A stretch of DNA of 64,000 nt, taken from Yponomeuta sedellus (lineage: Eukaryota > Arthropoda > Insecta > Lepidoptera > Yponomeutidae). The DNA is taken from positions 8,602,868 to 8,666,867 of the forward strand of contig OW203738.1 of assembly GCA_934045075.1 (NCBI GenBank). The letters are read 5' to 3'. Positions 45,511 through 56,400 of this stretch are shown one piece after another (within the stretch, counting starts at the first letter, position 1; each line of letters opens with the position of its first letter). The position numbers were made by a program, and so were the translations under genes. A model generated the notes under the pieces. It was given only the letters and a program-made list of their open reading frames with translations, did no database searches and had not been told where the DNA came from.

Positions 45511-46510
45511 TAGTGATAGGAATGGAGCGGGCTTATTCACCTGAACTTCGAGGAACAGAGACAAAAATCGGAGACTCTTTACGACAATCGTTTTTTCCGG
45601 GAAATCACATAAGTAAATTAAAATTTAATGTTATTCGGAATAAGTAATTGGTCTATGTTTACTTAAAGTATAACATTAATTAGTGCTAAATCGAAAGTTT
45701 GCTTTTTGGTTAATTTATCAATACTATGATTTGAATTAAAATCCCATCCCATCCTAAATCATAAAATAAAATCGCATCCCTTAACGTCAGTAAAATAAAT
45801 AAATAAAAGTCTAGTTTGATTAAAAATCAAGATCTCTCAACGTCATCAAGCAGAAAGTTGAAATGATTATATTCTTTTGTTGCAGTAACCCGTGCTAAGG
45901 ACAATTTAAAACCTATTTAGAGGCTAAAAAAATAAGATAGAAATTTATGTAAGTTATACAGAGAATATTGTAAAGAGGTTCGAAATTTCACCGATGCTTG
46001 TAAGTACTTGTCCATTAGCTCAATTGGGGAGAGCGCTGGCGCGAATAACCCGAGGTTGCGGGTTCGAGTCCCGGCATGGGTGAAATTTTTAGCCTCTAAA
46101 TAGGTTTTATATTTGCTTATGTAGACATAAGGAGTACACTTTGTAATTTAAGTTGTTCGGTCTGTAGGTACATTTTGTTTCATGCTTTCCAGTTAGGTAT
46201 ATGTTGAAAAATAATTCAAATATACCGATATTTGTTACAACAATATTCATTGTGTTTTATTTTTCTTTTAATGTTTTAATTTTATAAATAAATAAATATA
46301 CCACTTTTCAATGCGACTCTGTGATGTATTATGTATAGTCTTAAACTTTAGGTAAACAAAGACCAATTACCTACTTACCTATTCCGAATAACATTAATTT
46401 TTAATTTACTTAAGTGATGTCCCGGAAAAATACTGTCATAAGGCAGTCTCCGATTTTTGTCTCTGTTCCTCGAAGTTTAGGTGAATAAGCCCGCTCCATT
46501 CCTATCACTG
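45511..46510. mobile_element. Foldback-type element with ~170-bp inverted ends and 8-bp target duplication
   Basis: TAGTGATAGGAATGGAGCGG at the left and, inverted, CAGTGATAGGAATGGAGCGG at the right continue as inverted repeats of about 170 bp at roughly 90% identity. ATAATAAC flanks both sides (45503-45510 and 46511-46518). It is exactly 1000 bp and non-coding, and it carries a family-T tRNA-like copy inside (45885-46110). An 8-bp duplication is compatible with hAT, P or Merlin-type transposition. The left end is about 170 bp upstream of the RpL37A leader. Confidence 0.88.
45885..46110 (+). repeat. tRNA-like repeat copy (family T) with inverted tails
   Basis: The left tail AACCCGTGCTAAGGACAATT with AACCTATTTAGAGGCTAAAA is inverted relative to the right tail (TTTTTAGCCTCTAAATAGGT). 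Between them lie the leader (TATTGTAAAGAGGTTCGAAA) and a tRNA-like core with A box (TTAGCTCAATTGGGGAGAGCG shortened) and B box (GGTTCGAGTCCC). It lies inside the foldback element. Confidence 0.8.
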
Positions 46511-47551
46511 ATAATAACTGATATAAAAAAAAAATGTTGAATTGAACTCAGAAAAGGGTCTGGTAAATTAGGTTGCACAAAAAAGAAAAACAGAGTTAAC
46601 AACACGTTAATGGCTCGTTACATTTTGTTAATTTCTAAGTATTTATCACCGCTAAATAAGAGCGTAGTATGCAATAAGAGTAAAATACATAACATTTATG
46701 AAAATAATGTCTGTGCCTCGCGGTGTTGCTCGTGGTTTATCGACTTTCCCATGGCAATAAGATCGCAGTAAAACGTAGCCTATGTGTTTACCTATCCAGG
46801 GTGTCAGCTAACTCCGTACCATATTTTATTATAATCACATTGACAAACTTTCGCCTTCATAATATTAATAATTTTAAATAATATAAATATAATATAAAAT
46901 AATTGTGAGATCTAACGATACTTTAAAAGATGCAAACAGGGATTACATCCGTGGATACAAAACAGTACAAACGCATAAATTTTTAGTAATTTAAATTAAA
47001 AGTGGGTCGATTGAAAACGAACAAAACAACAGTTGCGAGAAAGTTGATGTTAGTATAACTATTGAATTAAACTCAACGAGATAAAAACTAAATAATAGAG
47101 GCACATAAATCAAAATGTAGTTTAGGAGGTATTTATAAGCAAACAATTACACAGTAAAGTATGAATTACAAATTTCTTAAAATATAAATAAACATCTGCC
47201 TACAACACTGCTTGAAAAGAAAAACTAAGTCTACATCTGTGAAGAAAATAACATGTTCGGTACAATGGTGCTCTCTTACAGACATTCAACATGCCGAACA
47301 TTCAAGTCAGCCAATGTACAACTTGTCAGTGACATTTGAAAACCAGTGGTCTCGGGTTCATAACCCGTGACAATATGCTGAGACAGCGGCCTTTTTATAA
47401 CCATAACCACATTGGCATCAACCTATGTAATATTATAATAGTTATAAACTGTTTGTGTCTGCATGTTAGTCTAGTATATTATTACAGTCTATGTTAGTTA
47501 AGTGTAAGTATTTAAATCTTCCGTTCTATGTTGCCATTCATATTGTATGGT

Positions 47552-48225
47552 CTATTTGGTGTTATGGTTTATGAATAAACATTTCTTACTCTTACTCTTT
47601 GACATGTTATAATTTTCTACTAAATCTGAGTAAGACAACTTTGGGCTTCTCAAGTTAATGGCACGGAGAAATTTCTTTTGAATCATTTGTAACCTCTTGT
47701 TATACACGTCATAAAGAGAATTCAACACAACTGATGCGTACTCGAGATGTGATACTAGTGATTGTTGACATAGTACTATGTAGGTTTCGGGTTTCATAAA
47801 TTCATTACAAGTACGCAAATAAAAATAGTTCCGTTAACCTTAAATACGGTCTGCCCTATATTTACTACATATTCTATTTACAAGCTCATCAAAGAGTTTA
47901 TGGGTCGAAAACTCGAAATAGACACTTAAGTCACGAATTGACATTACTCTGTCGAACGAAATTACACTGACCAAATAGATAAGCATTGCAAATAACGTTA
48001 CGGCTTCTGGAAAAGGTGATGTCTTTGCATATATCATTGGCTGAGAGAACTTATTATTAACACAGTAATCATAAAAAATATTGACATCATGCTGTATCAA
48101 TGAACAGTCCCCTGTGCTTTCTTGCGTATATCTTGATATGAGTCCCCTACGTAGTTTCGATAGCCGTTGTTGCGACAAACATAGATCATCAGCGCAAAGA
48201 AGATAATAAGCGTGACGACAGTATC
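47552..48225 (-). pseudogene. Non-LTR reverse transcriptase C-terminal relic
   Basis: The minus strand reads LLCADDLCLS near 48190 (the catalytic xADD motif), then LIQHDVNIFYDYCVNNKFS, SIRDLSVYFEFSTHKLFDEL, and, after a frame change near 47840, LVSHLEYASVVLNSLYDVYN with RLQMIQKKFLRAINLRSP. This is the order found in the RT and thumb of Jockey-group LINEs. It ends near 47570 in a GAGTAAGAGTAAG-type tail. It is 5'-truncated and frameshifted. Confidence 0.82.
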
Positions 48226-48289
48226 AAATAATTAAAGATTTAACGAGATTAGGGAAAAGTACATTATTAAAAGTATTTAAAAGAATTAT

Positions 48290-48540
48290 TTAAAAACCTA
48301 TTTAGAGGCTAAAAATTTCACCCATGCCGGGATTCGAACCCGCAACCTCTGGCTATACGTGCCAGCGCTCTACCAATTGAGCCAATGGGCGACTCACGGC
48401 ATCAGTGAAATTTCGAACCTCTTTACACTATTCTCTGTATTACGTACAGGCAGCGAAATCTGACTTAAGCAAATTGCATTACTTACAGCCCCGACTACCT
48501 ACTTTTCAGTTAGGTTTAACATCGCAACGATATCACTGTA
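48290..48540 (-). repeat. tRNA-like repeat copy (family T)
   Basis: Tail, tRNA-like core (minus-strand B box GGGTTCGAATCCC, A box TTGGCTCAATTGGTAGAGCG) and leader with TTCGAAATTTCACTGATGCC. It is almost identical to the next copy, about 307 bp further on, in direct orientation. Confidence 0.88.
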
Positions 48541-48558
48541 CCCACATGATTATACTAT

Positions 48559-48917
48559 TTTTATTTTTAATGCACTAACCCGTGCTAAGGAACAAATTTA
48601 AAAACCTATTTAGAGGCTAAAAATTTCACCCATGCCGGGATTCGAACCCGCAACCTCTGGCTATACGTGCCAGCGCTCTACCAATTGAGCCAATGGGCGA
48701 CTCACGGCATCAGTGAAATTTCACGTAATACAGAGAATAGTGTAAAGAGGTTCGAAATTTCACTGATGCCGTGAGTCGCCCATTGGCTCAATTGGTAGAG
48801 CGCTGGCACGTATAGCCAGAGGTTGCGGGTTCGAATCCCGGCATGGGTGAAATTTTTAGCCTCTAAATAGGTTTTTAAATTTGTTCCTTAGCACGGGTTA
48901 GTGCATTAAAAATAAAA
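48559..48917. repeat. Perfect 163-bp inverted repeat of family T with 33-nt spacer
   Basis: The arms 48559-48721 and 48755-48917 are exact reverse complements when compared base by base. Each arm holds a whole tRNA-like core (GCCCATT...ATGGGT ends, GGTTCGAATCC B box) and the tail through GCACGGGTTAGTGCATTAAA. A transcript would fold into a long perfect hairpin. Confidence 0.95.
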
Positions 48918-49024
48918 CAAGTATAAGAATTATTTAGTTTAAAAACAGGAGATTACCAATATTTTCAGTAAAATAAAAGTTTTAAAACAGCTTTAAGCCA
49001 TTTTGACTGACACACCCATCACAC

Positions 49025-49225
49025 GACGTGACGTGATGCTTAGGTTTTTTTTTATCTTTATTTAATTCGGGACTTTTGTCCTGGTGGGACCATGTCAGCC
49101 CCATCGTACCCTATACTTATTGTCTAATCAACTAATCGACCTTAAAACTAAAAAAATAAATAAATCTGGCTGCACTTGACTGTGGTTCTGCTAATATGCT
49201 CTGATAAGCTCCTACATCTAAGATA
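49025..49225 (-). repeat. Dispersed repeat family D (inverted copy)
   Basis: Carries, in inverse, the blocks ATGTCAGCCCCATCGTACCC, GCTAATATGCTCTGATAAGC and ATCTAAGATATT seen at 41425-41615, and starts with a T-rich run that is the A tail of the other orientation. Confidence 0.65.
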
Positions 49226-50312
49226 TTAGGTTAACATCGATAATTTTCACCCGTGCTATAGTACTACTAGCGATTACGATGTTTGTTTACTTGGACGTGA
49301 CGTCAGATTTGACGCCATGACACAGCGAGCCGTTTTCCCACAGATTAAAATAATTTTAGAAAAATGGCTTTAACCTTCTTGAAACTTTAGTTCATTTTTG
49401 AAATAAACTTTTTTATATTTATTAATAAATGTGTCCCCACGGGAAGGATGAAAGAGGATTTAAAAATCTTTCGTCATGCCTATTAGTATGTTTACAGCAC
49501 TCACCAATATTATTCAAAAATATTACAAAGAGCGATGGACCCAAAATTTACGGGACGCTGGAGCTTACGGTATAAACCTTAGAGTATAAAGTACTATAGA
49601 GACAGCAGATGTATGTCCACTGCTTCAAGTCTACAACACAGGTATGATTCTTCATAAATTCATAAACCAGCGTAATAAATTTTCTTTGATGCCGTTAAAG
49701 GAGAGCTTTTCCAAAGCAGTTTCTACAAGCTTTTCCGTTAATTTAAAAGGTACGTTAATGCTAAGATTACTCTTTTACCTTTCTTTTAAAAGAAAAATCT
49801 TAAGATTTGTCAACGGAACTGACAGCATGGCACTGTATGACACTCGAATGACCTACTCCAAGCTTCGACACGATCACGCTAGTCACTTGGTTTATAATCC
49901 TTTAGTTTACAAATTATGGTGCCAATCGTTCTAAATGCATTTCTACGTAACAGTACGTTTAACAGCATGCGGTGCTTAGGCAGCCGTTGGTTTTTCGCGC
50001 GTGACATCCGTTCAGTGTAGATTTTTCTCGTGATCTACTGACTAATAAATGATCGTCCATAATATAGCAATATAAGCTCATGCTTTCTGTGAGAAATGTC
50101 AAATACCGCTCATTGAATAAGGTGGTCTGTGTTTATCGTCACAATTTATCTGTCAATGTCAATCCTGCAATCCTGTCAATGTCATTGAAGTTCCTCCAAT
50201 GCTCTGTGCCTCCAACGACCTACAAGCAGGGCAGGAAGGTCGCTTTTACGATTATTGATAATACCGTCCTAATCATCTGGACGGCCTAGTTTTAGATAAA
50301 TCCAATATCAAA

Positions 50313-50431
50313 ATGTTGCGAACAATTGCTGTACGAAACCAGGTTCTAAACAATGGGCTAAAAAAGGTGTTGCGGTCCAATGTCACGAGATGCATGAGCA
50401 CCGAACTATCTAGGAATAAGCACCAGAACAA
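50313..50431 (+). CDS. DLAT: DLAT exon 1 (mitochondrial presequence)
   Basis: 39 codons plus two bases, beginning [20 protein letters not shown] and ending at a GTAAGT donor. It is rich in Arg, Lys and Leu and lacks acidic residues early, as expected for an import signal. Confidence 0.85.
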
Positions 50432-53400
50432 GTAAGTTTCCAATCTATAACATGGTTAATTTCTTCCCCTCACAGTTCCTAACACAGACTGCCTTCTTTT
50501 AGATTTGTGAACTTAAAAACTACTTGTAAATTCATCTATATCGCGCTATTTGCTATACAACTAGCCGAGGATGTCAATTGCATAACCAAAACGTCAATCC
50601 CGTACGATCGTTCTTTCCCCTCCGAAAATTTGCGATCAAGTATTCATGCCATGTTATAAATCTACCGGCCGATGCGTATTTCTTTAGAACTCCTCTCCTT
50701 GAGAGCCATTCATTCTTCCTAACCTATTACAGTTTACATTACAACATGTTTTCGCTTGGCTAACATTGCGAATAGTAAGTAGTTCTCGCACTTAGAAGCT
50801 ATTGAAAGTTACAATGAACTTCAAATGAAATTATGAAGACCAATAAGTTTCCCATGAAGGCCTTCCAGAGATATTTGTCATTGATTGACATTGGTGATAT
50901 CTCAGATTTAGCATTGTAAATCAAAACAAAGTAATCTTGATGAACTAATTAAGTTAGAAGTTACACAATTTCTGCCGAGACTGTTCCTGATGTTATCTTT
51001 TGAATAAGTATGTACTGTCATTTCTGTTTGTAGCTAATATTAAAAGTTTTAATGAAATTTTACTTATAATAAGCATGTGACACCTATGAAGAAGAAAAAG
51101 AAGAAAAACATTTATTATAGAAACAGTGCACACGCCACAGTAAAAAAAAAAACTTAAAACATTTTACTAAACATGACATTCACAAAAAACAAAAGCAAAG
51201 AAGAAAAACGAAAGGTCACGGTGTGTCCCTGCTGCTATAAATGGCAACTGACTCAGCAGTATGCTGATGGACTAGCCTTCAGCACTGATTTTCAGTCAGT
51301 GCCAGTTCAGCGCTGATTTTCAGTCAGTGCCAGGCAAGACATTTTTTACTAATATGTAACTCTCTTGATAAACACTTCATACATATTCATCGGTCCCACT
51401 TGCAACTTGTGATGTCTAGTTTGCGTTGATGTCTATTTTTGTACTATGTGACTAGAATTACTTTTCAACAGGATACATGGAGAAAAGTTAAAGAGAGAAA
51501 TCTTTCAGGGTTTTTTATCATTTAACCTTTGGAATGAGGGTGTTTTTGGTTATCAACCATCATATTCCTAACTAGGTTTTCTATTATGCTCAAAAAGCTC
51601 ATCAAATCCTCGTTGTATGAGTCAAGTCTACAAACTGAAACAGTTATCTCTGTACAGAATACTATCTCCATCAAACACGAAGCAGTCAATAGCAGCGCCA
51701 CAATGGAGCATGCAGACACGGCTGTATGCAAGCCTGCCGGAGCACAACCTGGTGAACCTGCCGGCTCTGTCGCCGACCATGGAGAGTGGCTCCATTGTCA
51801 GCTGGGAGAAAAAGGAGGGAGATAAGCTCAATGAAGGTATAACTTTGCAGGGATTTCTTTGGGTTTTTAATTATAATATGGCAAAGATTTTTTTTCTTTA
51901 GCTTTATTGTCCCAAATGCAAAGGCAAAGGATGAGAGATGTTCCCATAAATGTGTTAGTAACATTTGAAAAATCTTATTTATTCATTCTACTGGAGAAAT
52001 ACCTACCTCACACACCATTATATATTATCTAACATGGGTATGTTGTATGTTGGTACATACCAATGTTGGGTAACATTGGTATTAGTGTATTAACACAAGT
52101 GTTGCTAATTCTTAGCGCCCTACTGCCCGCCACCCTGTCAGTAAATATGAAAATTTTTAATAATTTAGAATCAATAGGTATCTGTTTGCCATAGTTTTAT
52201 CACTAACATTAATTTTGCAAACAGGCAAAAATTCTCCAGTTACCAATTTATTGTGTTATTTTGTGTATTAATTATGCACTCCTTGATAATACACTCCTTC
52301 AAGTGTATTATCAAGGAGAGATGTAGTTGTTTATACTATTTTACAAACCCATATAGAGGCTAAAAATATGTCAGGACTAGGGATGTAAAGCGGTAATATT
52401 ACTTTCGTAAAATTCGGTAATTTACCATATTTTACGCGAAATATTATATTTTACGGTAAATTACGGTAAAATTGGGTAAAATATGATTTAACTCTTACTA
52501 AGAATACTATTGCGACCGCGCGGCTGCAATTTATGAAAGTTCCGAGTCCGTGCAACAGATGGAGCCAGTCCCTCACTGCGACCGATCATCACTATTTTTT
52601 TTTCTCTTCTTCATGGCTTGTGCTGTTTGCACATTAGCCAGTGTCAAGTAAGATTTCTTGCAAAACTTTAATTATCATCAATAAATGGTAGGTAATGAAT
52701 GAGTGATGATAGATGCCGAATGTATGTGATATTTAGTTCAATAAAGATGTGGGACTTTATTGAGACTTCACACGGACTTCTTGAGAGAATATGAAAAGTG
52801 ATGTTGCACTGTTTTGTTCTATTTGCTATATGGTGGTTAATAATCCACCATTATTACACACATTGAATTTAATTAAATTCAATGTTACACATTCATATTT
52901 GCTAAAACACTTATTTCAGATACGTTCACGCTCGTCTCTCCCCCCGCCATACTTTTCAGCATACATATTATGTAGCCGGTAATTTTACCGTAATATATAT
53001 AAATTACCGTAAAATATCCGTATTTTACAAGCTTTTTCGGTAAAATTACGTAATTATGCAACCCTAGTCAGGACTCGAACCTGCGACCTCTGGCTAACCG
53101 TGCCAGATTGTCCTTAGCACGGGTTAGTGCATTAAAAAAAAGAATATATGTTTATACTATGTTTATGATAATGGTCCTGGATTTTCTTGTGATTTTGTCG
53201 GGCCATACAGTTAAAAAATACTACTTAAAAGCTGAACTATAACAATCTCTCTCTCTTAAACTCCCAGGCGACCTGCTCTGCGAAATCGAGACGGACAAGG
53301 CCACCATGGGCTTTGAGACACCGGAAGAGGGTTACCTGGCCAAGATCCTCATCCCAGCCGGCACTAAGGGAGTGCCGGTTGGCAAGCTGCTCTGCATCAT

Positions 53401-56400
53401 TGTGGAGAATCAGGCTGATGTTGCAGCATTCAAAGACTTTAAGGAGGATGGTAAATATACTTGCGCTTTGGAAACATATGGTGGTTAGTTAGTTACACCA
53501 GGGATTTCCGTATTTAACCTCATAGTTGCGCCATTTTACGAAGCAAGCGCCGAGTTATGTATAACTCAGACACTGAGGTTTCTTCACGATGTTTTCCTTC
53601 ACGGTTAGCGAGTTATATTGCTACTATAACTTCACAAATGTACATAATATTAAAAACAAAGTCATTGGTGCATGCCGGGATTCGAACCCATGACCTCCCG
53701 ATCGAGAAGCCGCCAATCTACGGTGCCGCTATCACTGCTCTACTTATTTATCTTAACATTACCTTACCTGTTGATCACAATAGCCTATCTTAGACACTGT
53801 GATGACTTAGAGATGGGCCTAAAATAGCCCGAATTACTTGGGGCAAAAGCAGAACTTAAGACCCAAGTCGTAATGTAGATGGGATTTCGCATCAACCATT
53901 ACATCCAAGCAATTTACATCTTTGACGTATTTATTTTGAACTGGGCCATAGCCTGTTAGACTAGTAGGAGAATTCTCAAAAGCGATGTGGCTTCCAGCTG
54001 TTTAATGAAGATACAAAAATAAATAAGTTCTTCCTTTACAAGTACGTTTTTTTCCCAAGTACCCAAATAAGTTGGAAAATAACCCAAAATGGGTTGCCTG
54101 GGAGAAATTGCTCTAAGCAATAAGGCCGCCAATTGTACTGTATCTTTGTAATTATGTTTTGTTTGTTTTTTCCTGGTGTACAATAAAGAATATTCTTATC
54201 TTATCTTATCTAAGTATTCGAACTAACATTAAGTTTATTAAAAACTGGTAAATGAAATGAAATGAAATTTATTTGCTTAGAACGTGGTACATTATGATGA
54301 CATGTTATTAAATATGAGCTCACATTCTGTTAGGTATGTTCTAACATGCAAATATGATATAATAGAAATCTCAAAATAACATTATGAATTAAAAATATCA
54401 AATCTGTCAAGTGCTAATCTACGTTGTTAATCTTAAACAATGTCAAGGTGAAATATAGTAATTGAAATGTCAATTGCATTGTAATAAAATAGATTCAAAT
54501 AAAATAGGTAATAATTAAATTAAAAAAATATCTGGAATGTTAAATGTCACTACTTCACTTTATCGGCCAGGAATTCATTTACGGAATAATAGCACTTTTG
54601 ACACAGCCAATTATATAGTTCTTTCTTGAACATCGACCATCTTAATTTTACGAGTTCAACAGGTATTTTGTTAAAAACTCTTACAAGCATAGAGCCGCAA
54701 TTTCTACTGTGCAAAGCCGTCCTACATGCTGGTAATATCAGTTTGTCTTCATATCGCGTTCTAAAGCTTAATGCCTGTTTTTTTGTCGTGAATAAGTTTT
54801 TATGTTTCATTACAAAACAAGCTGCCTCAAAAATATACATGCAAGGTAAAGTAAGTAAGTTGTATTTCTTAAAAAGCGGTTTGCAAGAGTCTAGTGGTTT
54901 AGCGGCCGCGATGGCACGTATACATCTTTTCTGTATTATAAATGCTCTGTTCGACGCCGCAGAGTTACCCCATAAGATCAAGCCATAACGTATTATGGGA
55001 GCCACACATCCATGATATGCAAGGAGTGTAGTTTTCCTGTCTGCTATATTATTGAGTCTATATATTAAGTAAATTTTGCTATTTATTTTGCTAATGACCT
55101 GATCTATATGTCGTGACCAATTCAAGTTTTCGTCAATATTAATACCTAAGAATTTTGCACACGTTGTTCTTTCTATTTCTACATTTTTACATTTTAGTTT
55201 TAAGTCAATTTGTCTCATTTTTATGTTTTTAAATAGGGTATACTTTGTTTTGCTAGGGTTGACTTGCAAATTGTTTTTGTTTAGCCAAGCGCAAATACTT
55301 TGAATCGTTCTATTTATTTCTTCTTCAAAATGTACAGTTTGGTAAGGTATTATTAAGGATATATCGTCCGCAAATAGTATGCATTTATGATTTGTTATTT
55401 TCGGTAGATCATTAATGTACAATAAAAACAATAACGGCCCCAGAACACTGCCTTGAGGTACACCAAATTCATTTTTCTGTAATTCAGACCTGTAGGGCTC
55501 CATTTCATTGTCTTTGTTTATTTTTGATATTTCAACAAACTGTAGACGACTTTTTAGATAACTTTTTATCCAATTGTAGCATATACCACGTAATCCATAT
55601 TTTTCACACTTGTCTAGTAGGATTTTATGAGCGACGTAATCGAAAGCCTTTGTCATGTCAAAATAAAGAACACAAGTATGATTTCCCTTATCTATGTATT
55701 GTGCTGTTTCTCTTACAAGCGAGAATGCTGCTAAACTCGTCGATTTTCCCCTTTGGAAGCCATTTTGCTCTTGTTTGATGATGAAATGTTTATTTAGGAA
55801 TTTATAGATTCTCGTGTGCATCGCTTTTTCAAATATTTTGGATATAATGGGTACTAAAGCTACTGGCCTGTAGTTATTTGCGCAGTTGCGTTCAACCTTT
55901 TTGTATATGGGTTTCACTATAGCTGTTTTTAGTTTCTCTGGAAAGATTCCCTGGGAAAACGAAATGTTTATTAGGTCACATAATACTGGTGCTAAGACAG
56001 TGGCACACGACTTTAGAACCTTTGTAGAGATTTCGTCGTGACCAACTGAATTTGTAGATTTTAATGATTTTATTATATCTAAAATTTCCTGATGACTACA
56101 GGGTTCGATGTAAATTGATTCTCTTAACGATTCTATTACTTCACTTTCAGTTTCGTCGCTTTGATTAATATTTGATTTGGTATTATTCAATTTATTTGGT
56201 TTATTGTCATTCAATTTATTTTTATTTACTGCATCAATAAAGTGGTTGTTGAATGTTTCCGCTATAGATTTTGGATCTGTTATACGTTTATTGTTAACTA
56301 ATAGCTCTTCGATTATTCTACTATTATTTTCTCGATTTCCTTCTTTTATTAATTGCCAAGCAGCACGACTTTTATTTTTTGCATTTATTACAAACTTTTT

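Larger units (their letters stand above)
46519..50312. other. Spacer between RpL37A and DLAT
   Basis: Contains a decayed LINE reverse-transcriptase piece (47552-48225), the family-T cluster with a perfect large inverted repeat (48290-48920), a family-D repeat (49025-49225) and, at the right, the presumed DLAT promoter. Nothing recognisable was seen in 46530-47540 or 49230-50070. Confidence 0.55.

Noticed and set aside
46019..46092. Genuine tRNA gene
   Set aside because: Although A and B boxes and most stems are present, the core belongs to a repeated family with leader and tail and lacks a normal anticodon loop.
48290..48920. CRISPR-like array
   Set aside because: Repeats are ~160-300 bp, in mixed orientation and tRNA-like; no short regular repeats or spacers, and the DNA is eukaryotic.
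53306..53488. DLAT exon 3 as a free-standing 60-codon gene
   Set aside because: The frame is the interior of a lipoyl domain and joins exons 2 and 4 in phase.
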